Origin: Mactromeris polynyma
Lineage: Eukaryota > Mollusca > Bivalvia > Venerida > Mactridae
Length of the DNA: 64,000 nt
NCBI GenBank assembly: GCA_032209605.1
Contig: JASFXZ010000039.1
Location: 1,984,001 to 2,048,000, forward strand
Direction of reading: 5' to 3'
Made by a program: the position numbers and the translations under genes
Shown: positions 39,394-50,566 of the stretch, piece after piece
How positions within the stretch are numbered: the first letter of the stretch is position 1
Layout: each line of letters starts with the position of its first letter
Notes under the pieces: generated by a model
The model's input: only the letters and a program-made list of their open reading frames with translations
Databases searched by the model: none
What the model was told of the DNA's origin: nothing

Positions 39394-39653
39394 AATTAAT
39401 TTCGGTTCTTTTTCTCATGGTTTGGTATGGTACAATCTTACAAATATTTCGTTTGGTATGTTGGATAACATTTTTATTCCTAAACTGAACTGAGAGACAC
39501 CTTTATCATTGCAGCCCTGTAATAAAATTTATAGGCTTTCATCTCTTCAGTTGAGGACATCCTGATTCAGTGTACAATTTATAATCCATTGCTGCTTTAT
39601 CATTGTATGTCAAGTGTTGGTGCATTTGGTTTCCATGGTGAGTGACTGATGAT

Positions 39654-39779
39654 GTTATTATGATCTAAACATGTATTTCAGTGGCATTGTTTAACGAGAT
39701 TCTTGATCATTTTGATGTGATTATGATCTCAACATGTATTTCAATGGCATTGTTTAATGTAATTCTCGATCATTTTGTT
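39654..39779. repeat. 63-bp tandem duplication
   Basis: Two adjacent 63-bp copies with the shared core ATTATGATCT(A/C)AACATG and the end GATCATTTTG differ at several sites. It lies just right of the 23-bp array. Confidence 0.92.
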
Positions 39780-40481
39780 GATACTATAGTTCTATTGAGC
39801 TCTTAGAAAGTTATGTTGATGCTACTGTGGTATATTTCATATCCGCTGTCATGTAATTTACATCAATTTCGCTTTAAAGGCTTATTTTATGGCAATGGGA
39901 CTTGGATTTTTTGCCTTCATATCTCCCAAAGGTGAAATCATGAGCACAAAATGTAAAACTGGATGAGATGAAATAAGCTTAATTGGATTTGATAATATAA
40001 CTACACACACTGGAAGTACTTGCAGTTCTGATGTAGATAAAATGAAGTGGTGTACCTTTGTTCTAATTTAATTCTATTACTTGAACATTGTAGATGTGGT
40101 TAGAAATATTCATGGTGGTTCAATGTGTTTATTGTTTATTTCCTGTAATTTAATTTAACTTGGTTTTGTAGAATCTGCCAGGAACCAATTAACATGTTGT
40201 GTAAATTCTTTGTTGCTTTTACCTAGATTTTAATTAGTAAAATATGCCCCCTCCCAGTTTTAACATTAATCATTCATGTGAAATTAATGGTTTTATATTG
40301 CTTGCTTCTTTTGCTTAACAAAGTGAAACATTTGATAATATTTTTTCTGTTAAAACTAATCAGTTTGGAATCCCTGTAGACATGTTCCTGACTTAAGTTT
40401 CAAGTAAATCTGGTTCTTTGAAATTTAATACAACAGTATGTGGCCATACTGTATGAAACATGAGACTGTTTCCTAGTGTTA

Positions 40482-40582
40482 GAAGTATGACATTTGTTTC
40501 ATCAGCCTTATCACTACTGTTAGTCATTGTCTGAAGTATGACATTTGTTTCATCAGCCTATCACTACTGTTAGTCATTGTCT
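40482..40582. repeat. 51-bp tandem duplication
   Basis: GAAGTATGACATTTGTTTC through CTACTGTTAGTCATTGTCT occurs twice at a 51-bp offset. The only difference is one T lost in the second copy. Confidence 0.95.
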
Positions 40583-43530
40583 GAAAAGTTTTGTTTTGAC
40601 TTTTCACCACTGAAAGAGTAATTGATTGTCAAATTTCTGAGTACAAAGGTTTTTCTGATTTGGTTCACTAAAGTCTTGCAGGTGGTAGGTGTGTTTCTGG
40701 TTGCTTAAGTGGCTTAACACTTTGTGAATGTGGGACTAATATTCCCGGTGTGAGCTTAAGGTTGCTGAATGCTCATGGCTACATACTCATACTTGTACAA
40801 GTTTGACTGTTATAATTAGTGTAAAATGATATTGATAAACACTGGTACATTGTAATTGTTAATAAAATCTCACCTACCTGAATTGAAACTTTCTGTATCA
40901 GATGAATCTGGTGTTAAATGAATTATTCATATCTGCAGTGTGGCATATAAAATGTTATGTATGAACTTTATATTATTTTGGTAGATAGATTTTCATATAA
41001 ACAAATAACCAAAAGCTGTATGTACAAACTGCATCCAGCATACAGCAGTTGGGTATCCTTTCAATTTCCCATTAACACTAATTTCACCTGTTATCTGTAA
41101 GATCGGTTGACAAAGACCTTTGTTTATGCTATCATCTTCCTGGAATTGGCTCAGAATAAAACTGATTAAAGCTGCAGGTAAAAGATGAAAAAAATGTAAT
41201 GACTGGACTAATGAACCTTACAATATGGCACTAGAATTGACTTGGATTTTTTGTGTGATGTAAATTCCTTCAGAGTGATGAAGATGTTTGATAAAGACAT
41301 TTATAATGTTTTTTCTTACTAAATTATGATAACATATCTTTATACTGCTTGCAACCACCATTAAAACACAATAACATCTAGTAAAAACCTCCAAGTAAGT
41401 TATTGAATGAAAAAAATGTTTTCATTTTTAAATGTCAAATATATCTTAGCCTGTCATGTTTACCGGACACTTTTTTACAATGTCCAGGGAATGTAAATAA
41501 CATTCACCGATATTTTAATAAGAATGTATGGCATGTCGTGGCAAACATATGTGAAAACATTACTTGCTCATTTTTTCACTTTATCAGATCCCCATGAAAA
41601 GATGAAAATGTGTGTTGATTAGTTAAGTCATGAAAATGATGTTAAAATCCACCTAAAATTCACTTAAATTAGTAATGTATGGGGTTTAATTTTAAACCAT
41701 CCTTCGATGAATCTTTGCCCTGATATATATCTGTACATGCTTCTAGAATTTATCAAAGGGACAAATTTTAACCAACTTTTTGCTGAAAATTAAGAAGTCA
41801 CAATTATTTCTTTTTTTTCCCTATTTTATGATTCATCCGGCCTATTTACTGTTGTCATTGCTAAAGAAATAAACCAGATGAAGAGTTAAACAATATACTA
41901 TTGTTTGATATCTATGTCTCCGTTAATGTTCAACCTGTCTAGTGTCTTCAATCTCTCTGTCACAACTTTATACTGGTATAACAAAGCTTACTGTAGCCCC
42001 TGGCAATCCTATCTCTTCCATTACTTCATGAATATAAGAATTAATCTATTTAAATCTCAAATTATCTGCTTACATTTTGTAATTTGACTTTTATTTCTGT
42101 ATGTGGGTGGCAGTAGTTGTTATAAGGCTGGTTGAAATTATCACAAATAGAGTCTCGGGGGAGAAAAACTGATCACTGGTGAAATGTTGACAGACTACAA
42201 AATGGAGGTCTAAAGTGCAGTGACTTCTTATGCACTTGAAAGATGTTTCAATCTGCATTTAAATCTTTAATGAAAATTAGTTTTTACATTGTTTGTGCAT
42301 CATTTGTGTAGCATTATAACCATGAATTAGATTAGTTCTTTTAACACATTGGGTTATTCTTAAAGGTCTGCTAGCTACAATGTGTATACAATTGTCAATT
42401 AAATGAATTGTCCTTTAATTTTGTTCTTTGTAAAGGACATTTTGATATTAGTTTCACAGATTTTATTACTTGGTTGGATCAATATTGTTGTGCCATAAAA
42501 AAGTACAATTGGTTTGTTTTATAGTGAATTTTTTTCCAAACTGGGACATCCTTTTTAATTTTGAGTTAATTGTCGTGAACGTTTTCAATTAAAACTACGA
42601 TACTAATTAAAGCCGCATGCATAAAATGTGATACTCCACTGTTCGTACTGCATGCGACTGGCTGACGGTTTCAATATAAAACGTTTATGACCTTGTTTAT
42701 GTATGAATAATTAATACATAATTTCTGTGATAAAACTCAATGGCAGGCACACTCCGCATTCTCCCCACCAATTCCCAGGCTACCAACTCTCGGCTGCTGT
42801 ACTTGCACATTTTTATGAGATGTTAATAAGGGTCCTTTGTGGACTATAAAAACAAGATATCCCTTATCCTGGCCTGTTCTATGTATTTAACAAATTTCCT
42901 GTGGTTTTTGAAGTCATTTTTTCTCGTTTTGTTGCCTGTCAGCTGAAATAATTAGAGGAGTCAGTAGTCCTTGAAAGTTTGTGAAGGAAAAGTTTTCAAG
43001 TTCATTTAAAAAACATGTACAAAATGCTGTGGGCTTATGATGAATAGCATTTGTTTGAAATTATATCATTAATTAGTGAATTTTGTTCAAGCACATGCTA
43101 ACTTAATTACCTCACAGAGTTTTTTACAAAGAATGTGGAGCCTGTATTAAACCTTGCAAGAGCTCGACTCACAGCATGTGAACTCATTTTTTTCCAGAAT
43201 CTTCCAAGTTTTAGGGAATTTTGTATGGGTTGCTTTGTCTGTTGAAATCAAGAGAAAAAACTCTAAAATGTATACAGTTCTATAAATCAAGTCATAATTG
43301 TTTAGAAATACTTCCTGAAAGAGGAAAAACTCCAGCTTTGACTATTGAGATAGATATGTGTTGATAAAAACATGATATTTAAGTAAGTGTAGTGCTGTAA
43401 TCTCTAGAAAGCATGCAGTACCCTGTGGGATATGCAAATGCTAGGTATTGTTAATTGGTTGTTGATCTAGATAGGTTAAATTGACTTTAAATATTTTCTG
43501 CAAGAAATTAATAATATTGTTATTAATAAC

Positions 43531-44076
43531 AGAGTTTGTTGCTGATGAGAGGGCCACTCTGGAGAGGTTGTTGTTGATAAAGGCAACTCCGGAGAGGTTG
43601 TTATTGATGAGAGGGCCACTCTGGAGAGGTTGTTGTTGATGAGAGAGCCACTCTGGAGTAGTTATTGTTGACTGGATGGCCACTCTGGAGAGCTTGTTGT
43701 TGATGTGAGGGCCACTCTGGAGAGCTTGTTGTTGATGAGAGGGCCACTAAGAAGAGGTTGTTGTTGGTGTGAGGGCCACTCAGGAGAGGTTGTTGTTGAT
43801 GTGAGGGCCACTAAGAAGAGGTTGTCGTTGGTGTGAGGGCCACTAAGAAGACGTTGTTGTTGGTGTGAGGGCCACTAAGAAGAGGTTGTTGTTGGTGTGA
43901 GGGACACTCTGGAGAGGTTGTTGTTTATGAGAGGGCCACTCTGGAGAGGTTGTTGTTGATGTGAGGGCCGCTATGGGGAGGTTGTTGTTGATGTGAGGGA
44001 TGCTATGGGGAGGTTGTTGTTGATGTGAGGGCCGCTATGGGGAGGTTGTTGTTGATGTGAGGGCCGCTATGGGGAG
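43531..44076. repeat. 32-bp tandem array, about 17 units
   Basis: Units of mostly 32 bp, with core GGAGAGGTTGTTGTTGATG and then AGGGCCACTCT, run for 546 bp. Three variant blocks follow each other: CACTCTGGAGAGG on the left, CACTAAGAAGAGG in the middle and CGCTATGGGGAGG on the right, with some mixing. This suggests local amplification of successive variants. No open frame runs through it convincingly. Confidence 0.95.
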
Positions 44077-44756
44077 TATTTTCATTCATTCTCAGAGAAA
44101 TTTAACTGCAAAAAATAGAAAAGTTTATATTACTATATAATTCCAGCTTTCGTTATAGAAAATTTCACGGTTATAACTTTTCTGCACTGAATATCATCAT
44201 TACCAGTAGCATCATACTGAGGGAAATATTTTTCTTTATGTTGATTGTTCAGAGTTAAAAATTGCGGTCTTGTACATTATATCATGGGGTGGTAAATAGT
44301 TCATTGTCTCAACAACTGTTAGGTTTTGTTAGGAATTTTTATGTGAATTGACTTCATTTCTTTTCTGGATAATTAAGCAGATATTTACTGAACACGTTTC
44401 TAGGCTTCTGTGTTAACAAGTTAGTACCAGATGGTTACTGTGTATCAACTCTGTTCATTGGTTGAAAATGTAATAAAAAAAACTTGAAGCGCTTGATGGA
44501 TTTTTTGTTTTGTTTTTGTTGATAATGAACGTTACATGCTAATATTTTTATACATTTTTTGTTTGTATAGCTTTAACACACATACTAATAGTACATGCGG
44601 TTTTTCTGCTTTATTTAATTTCAATACAGTTCATTTTGAATTTCTTGGGTCCGAAATTTTATTTCGAAATAATACATGGTTTCAATAGCCCATTTCAATT
44701 CGAGGTGCATAAGAAAATACATTGGGACCTGATATTTATTTTGGATGATACCAAGT

Positions 44757-45430
44757 ATTCCGATAGAAGGTTGTCGAATAAACGAGGTCCGTAATCCGAT
44801 AGAAGGTTGTCGAATAAACGAGGTCCGTAATCCGATAGAAGGTTGTCGAATAAACGAGGTCCGTATTGCGATAGAAGGTTGTCGAATAAACAAGGTCCGT
44901 AATCCGATAGAAGGTTGTCGAATAAACGAGGTTCGTATTCCGATAGAAGGTTGTCGAATAAACGAGGTCCGTATTCTGACAGAAGGTTGTCGAATAAACA
45001 AGGTCCGTATTCCGATAGAAGGTTGTCGAATAAACGAGGTTCGTATTCCGATAGAAGGTTGTCGAATAAACGAGGTCCGTATTCCGACAGAAGGTTGTCG
45101 AATAAACAAGGTCCGTATTCCGATAGAAGGTTGTCGAATAAACAAGGTCCGTATTCCGACAGAAGGTTGTCGAATAAACAAGGTCCGTATTCCGACAGAA
45201 GGTTGTCGAATAAACAAGGTCCGTATTCCGACAGAAGGTTGTCGAATAAACAAGGTCTGTATTCCGACAGAAGGTTGTCGAATAAACAAGGTCCGTATTC
45301 CGACAGAAGGTTGTCGAATAAACGAGGTCCGTATTCCGACAGAAGGTTGTCGAATAAACAAGGTCCGTATTCCGACAGAAGGTTGTCGAATAAACGAGGT
45401 TCGTATTCCGATAGAAGGTTGTCAAATAAA
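44757..45430. repeat. 36-bp tandem array, 18 full units plus a partial
   Basis: Eighteen 36-bp units run from 44761 at exact 36-bp spacing, and a partial unit begins at 45409. The core is CGATAGAAGGTTGTCG followed by AATAAACGAGGTCCGTATTC. Leftward units tend to have CGATAGA and AACGAGG; rightward units have CGACAGA and AACAAGG, so the variants are spatially graded. As 36 is a multiple of 3 and the unit lacks stops in several frames, long open frames appear on both strands (for example 44745-45440 +, 44621-45361 -) giving 12-residue repeats. Two opposing, equally open frames argue that composition, not selection, keeps them open. Confidence 0.96.
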
Positions 45431-48400
45431 ATCGGTTTGACTGTATTTTATTAAACTTGTTTCATGAATTTCTTTGCATTTTCTCATACTCTACTATCAC
45501 CAACCTAAGTATAAATGTGGATTTGTATCTGTTTTATGTTCATCAAATGGATTATAACTTACTGTGAGACTAGATTTATGTACTTAATAAGTTTAAGTAA
45601 TATTAAATAAACATGTTTATGTCCTTTTAAGTTACCTATTTCAATAATGTTATGCCATCATTTAATCTCTGTACTAAGTTTCCATAACTCTGACTAATGA
45701 CGTAGCAAAATGCTGCAAGTCTTTGAATTTATGCGCTGTCTTCGGGAGAATTCAGTCAATAACAATAAGAATGATTTGCAGCTCAATATATACTTCTTTT
45801 GTGACAAATTAGATTAGTGTAGCTAAGTAATTAATGACCTTAATTTTATGACCCAGTTACTTGGCGTCATTTGTGTCATAATTCCATATTTAGTGCTCTG
45901 ATGAAGAAATTTGTGAACTAAATTTGATTATTACTGGATGTGGGATTTGTATGATAGATTGGTTTACATAAGGTTCATAGAACTTCCCTGTTAATGAAAT
46001 TAATTAAGTGTGAAAATTTAAGATGGTTGCTTGATTTCTGTGATTTGCTCAGTTAACTAAATGAGATTCTACTGGTTTCCAGGGAAATAGTTTGCAATAA
46101 ATTCAAATGATGTATGACCACACAGGGTATTATAAACCTTTGAACAAAATTGTGCAAATAATTGTGAATGATTGTATGGATTTATCTCTGGTTTATGAGA
46201 GAGTAATTTATGGGCTTAGACAAAAAAATAACCTTTTTATGTTGTTTGATATCAGCTGACTATAATATAAAATTTGCTGTAACAGTCTTCGGGATGGTTT
46301 AATATTATATGATGTCAGCTATTCAACCATTATACATTATACTTTTATTCAGTTGTATCAAATTGTACCTTCAGAATTTGTTGTATTTTTGTGACAGCCC
46401 ACCATGTGGAAGTATAGAGGATTTTATGTCAACTTTTATCGCAGTCTTTTTTCAAGCATCATTAAATAAGTCTAACTATAAAAGTCCTGAATTGAAGGAC
46501 TTTAAGGGGGTTTGACCGTAATTGATGGTGTCGATATCGACTGAAAACCGTGGTGTCAACTGTCTGAATCGCATAAAATGTCGTGAACAGTATAATAAAG
46601 AGGATTAGTTTGATGTATATAACTCCGCCGGAGAAGATCTCTCTCCATTTTTCACAGCCTTTATTGGAGCATTAAAACTATCATGGGTATTTGTTGACAG
46701 TGTTTTTATATCGCTTCGATCCAGCGGTCATTGTTGAAAAGCTTCGTATAAGCCTCATTACATTAATTTCTATAGCTAAAATGGATCGTTGATTTTATCA
46801 GTTTTTTGGCGGAAAAATCAGGGATCACTTTAATGCACATCTGACTGATGTGTGTCGAGCAGCTGGGTGGCGTGTGTGCGAGTGTTTGTATATCGCTGAA
46901 TGCTTCTCATTTCATTGATGACAATTTTTAATTTGAGAGGATTTTCTCTCTGACACACTTCAGAAGTTACTCACTCATTTCGGAATTCATTTTGATTGTG
47001 TATGGTGTTTGAATCAGTTGTGCCTGTGTTGTATTCAATCACCTGTGGATTTGGTTATTCAAGTTCAGTTTGTGACGATCCATACTGTGAATGTTTAATT
47101 ATTATCTGAATGTTTTGTGTTTGTAAAATTGAAACTGGATTTTTTATCCCATGATGCTGAATCCATGAATTATGTTGGATTGTGTGTAAAATACTCAGGT
47201 ATTGTTTTATTGTAACGATTTTGATTATTTTTATGTCTGTCATTATGTCTGTCTTCTGACTTTTCTGCAACTTTCAGTATTTGATTGTCATGGTAAAAAT
47301 TGTATTAGACTTAAATTAATATAGCTATCAATTGCTTAGTATAGTAAGGCAAATTAACACTGTATAAATGATTGATAAGTAAGTTTATTATAAGAATGAA
47401 GTCGGTATAATTTTTTATCAATTTAAGAAATCTTGTGATTTTGTGCACTACCTATAACTTTTAATTTCCTCCTCCATTTTAGCGTGTCTTATAGCTTGAC
47501 ATGCAACTTGTCTAGGTCTTCTTCTAAGGGTTTGAAATAATGATTGGCCCCAGCTTAAGTACATTACAGAAATATCACCTTATAAACACATCAAATGTAC
47601 CTTGATCTCTTCAACCAGGTGTGAATAGTCGTATTTAATTCGCCCATAACTCAAGTAACAACAAGAAAACTGATACATCCTGTGTACATATAGCCAAAGG
47701 GTTACCTCTAAGTGTCCAGATTCTATCCTATATTTAACTGATGATGAGATTAGTAGCCAAATTAACAGATAATTTTATTTATTAACCACCATGATTGCCA
47801 CCATACCATTGACATAAGTAATGATTATGACCATAGAGAGACAGACATATCTGCAGGCCACAGACGAACCATTGATCCTCCACGCTTGTAACACTTCTAT
47901 GTACTGTACCAGACCTAACACTTGGAGTTCTGCCTATGTAGACCCATACTGAGATTTAAGCGCCTCGCAAGTGATTCGTGAAGAAAATGTTGGTGTGGCG
48001 TAGAAGAGTGGGATTTGTCACCAAAATGGGACCACAGTTACTCATTACCCTTGTCAAAAGGACAAACCCTCAGTGTCAAACATTTTAGATTTGGTAAATG
48101 TTGGGCAATGGCAGGCCTTTAGTTATGAAGTTTATAGACTAGTCACTCTGGCTGATTTCAAAGTATTGTACACTTGAAAACCTATACTTAAAACATAGTT
48201 ATACTTGATATTACTTTCCGTACTTATTTCCTGTTGGTGCCTGCCAGCTTATGTTGTATAACATCCAAATATCGCTTCCATAGTTTGATGATATTTCAAT
48301 TTTTCTACAAGGCAATTAACTTAAGTATGTCCTGGGTTGTTTCCGGTACATTACCATAAAACTTTAAGCCTTTAAACAATTAATTAAAGCTCCAAAACTA

Positions 48401-50210
48401 TGTAGACTGTTATAGAAGTATGCAGATTGCCAATTAGGGAAATATCAATTATACTAGCTGTAGGGAATGAATCACTATTTATGATGAAGTTAGTTTTAGA
48501 TCTAGATCCTTTTTCTGATGTAATTGAGTAATTACTGAAGTGACTACTGTGGTTAAAGGTCCTTTTTCAGACACATATTTGATTCATTGAGTTACTTCTG
48601 AAGTGAATGTTTGGCCTCTCTGATATTTGAGAAGTTTTGATTGTCACAAGTGTTGGTTGCCTTTTGTACTTACTGATGACTGGCAGCTTGAAAGGAATAT
48701 TTCTGTTTCAAATGGCCTAAAAGCAAGCTTGAACATTCTGTCGCTCTATACAATTTCTCATGTAAATATATGAGCTGACTCCTGACACAATGGTTTTTAT
48801 GCCATGAATATACTTCTGTAAAATACTTCGAAAATGCTTAAGCCTGATCAGAGAAAGTTTTGAACTGATACCAATAAAAGAGTTTTCTGAATTATTTGAA
48901 CATTATAAAGTGATAAACCTTATTCAATATAAACATTATGTTATAATGGCTGATTATATTATCTTCATAATGAAATTTCTTCTGTATTTTAGAGTTACGG
49001 AATAAGCTCAGCATATGAGAACCAATAATGATGGTGTCGCCCTTATGTCAAATAGTTATAGAATTTGAAACTAGATATCTTCTTGTCGAATGCCCCACAC
49101 CCATCTTGCTTGCAATTATTTACAGATATTAGGCTTGTCCTTACTTTGCTGTGAATAATTTCATCAATAAAGGTTTCAGAAAAACCTTGAAGATTGTGTA
49201 CATACTTGATAGCGTTTGAAATACTTCCTTTCCTGGACGATTGATTTTGGTCTGACGGTCCGCGAGAATTCTTCTGCTGATATCGATTACACGTTTTAGG
49301 AATGCAGTGCTTTTGTTTATCTGATCTATGTGATATTGCTTTGAAAAAACAGTGGCTCCCTGGGTAAAATGCAACAACTTCTCCCTCGAGAGACTGTAGA
49401 CTTAGTACAGTGTCTGATATGGTAATCAATTAACTTGTTGTATAGGTTAATTAATCAAGGGGTTAATTAGTTCAAAACAGGTTGGATAAACATTAAAACA
49501 CAAGAAAGGCAATGATATAAGTATACTATATTGCTACAGGGCTTGAAGATTTGGCTTGTTATTGTTTTGAACTATAATGGGTGGTCCTGAGTCGATCCTT
49601 CCTTTCTGAGGTTTTATTTGTATTATTTAATTGAGTACTTTCTTTTGGTAATTGATTTGTCTTGTAACATGATAAGAGTTAGAAGGTAGGAAATAAGTGT
49701 ATTTCAAATAAATTCAAGAAATGAAATATTGAAGTTCAGTAAGTGTAACATCAATCACTGTTGTATATTTGGATACAAAGAATTAGATAGTAGACAATTC
49801 ATTAAATTGCTTAATGTTTTATGTGCATTCAGTTCCTTTTTTTTAGCTTAACAATCAATGAATTAATTTGAGTACAAATTGATTGAATCTACTTGAAAAC
49901 AAATGATAGGGATAGGGAGGGGGTTTCACATGAATATTTTATGGTGTATTTTATTTCATTTCATAATTATGCTATAGTAAAAATCAATTTTCAACTTAAA
50001 AACCGTAGGACTAAGTAACCTTAGGATTATGTTTTATGTATCAAACTAATTTAAGGGGATGTTTTTTGAAGCATTACCATTAATCATGAATATCCATGGA
50101 CTCTGTTACCATGACCTAGTAGACCATGGTCTTACCATGACATACCAATTTGTGGTCATGGTAATGTACTTATAAGCACAGACCATGGTCATTCAATGAA
50201 CATTCATTTT

Positions 50211-50566
50211 TATGTTTCCACCATTCTTTGAATGTTTCCCCTGTCCATGCGTCCGTCTGTGAGTACCACCGTGCGAAAATTTAGGTTCCGATCAGATGGA
50301 TGGATTCGCCAAATTCATATTTGGCACATAAGCATAGGATAATAAAGTACAGCTCGAGTTAAATTTCGATTATATTTCACCAATGATTGGAAGAGTTATG
50401 GCCCTTTTTCGACTTCAAAGTTGGTTTCTCAGATCAATATAACTCCTGAAATGATGGATGGATTCAATTCATATTGCTTCGAAATTATACAGCTTTTACA
50501 AACAAAATATTTACATTCTACTAAAAAAGCCCATAGCGGGAACATCCGTGTCCTATGAACACTTCT
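50211..50566. mobile_element. Second, more diverged copy of the 19.7-kb repeat
   Basis: The order of landmarks is the same: TTTATGTTTCCACCATTC..TTTGAA at the start, CATGCGTCCGTCTGTGAG, GAAGAGTTATGGCCCTTTTTC in the body, and AACATCCGTGTCCTATGAAC at the end. It lies in the same orientation as the 19683-20000 copy. The GCCCCC hairpin has decayed, so the insertion looks older. Confidence 0.65.

Noticed and set aside
49043..49429. 128-codon - strand frame
   Set aside because: It matches nothing I recognise and has an equally open overlapping - strand frame (49141-49377). No conserved motif or splice context.
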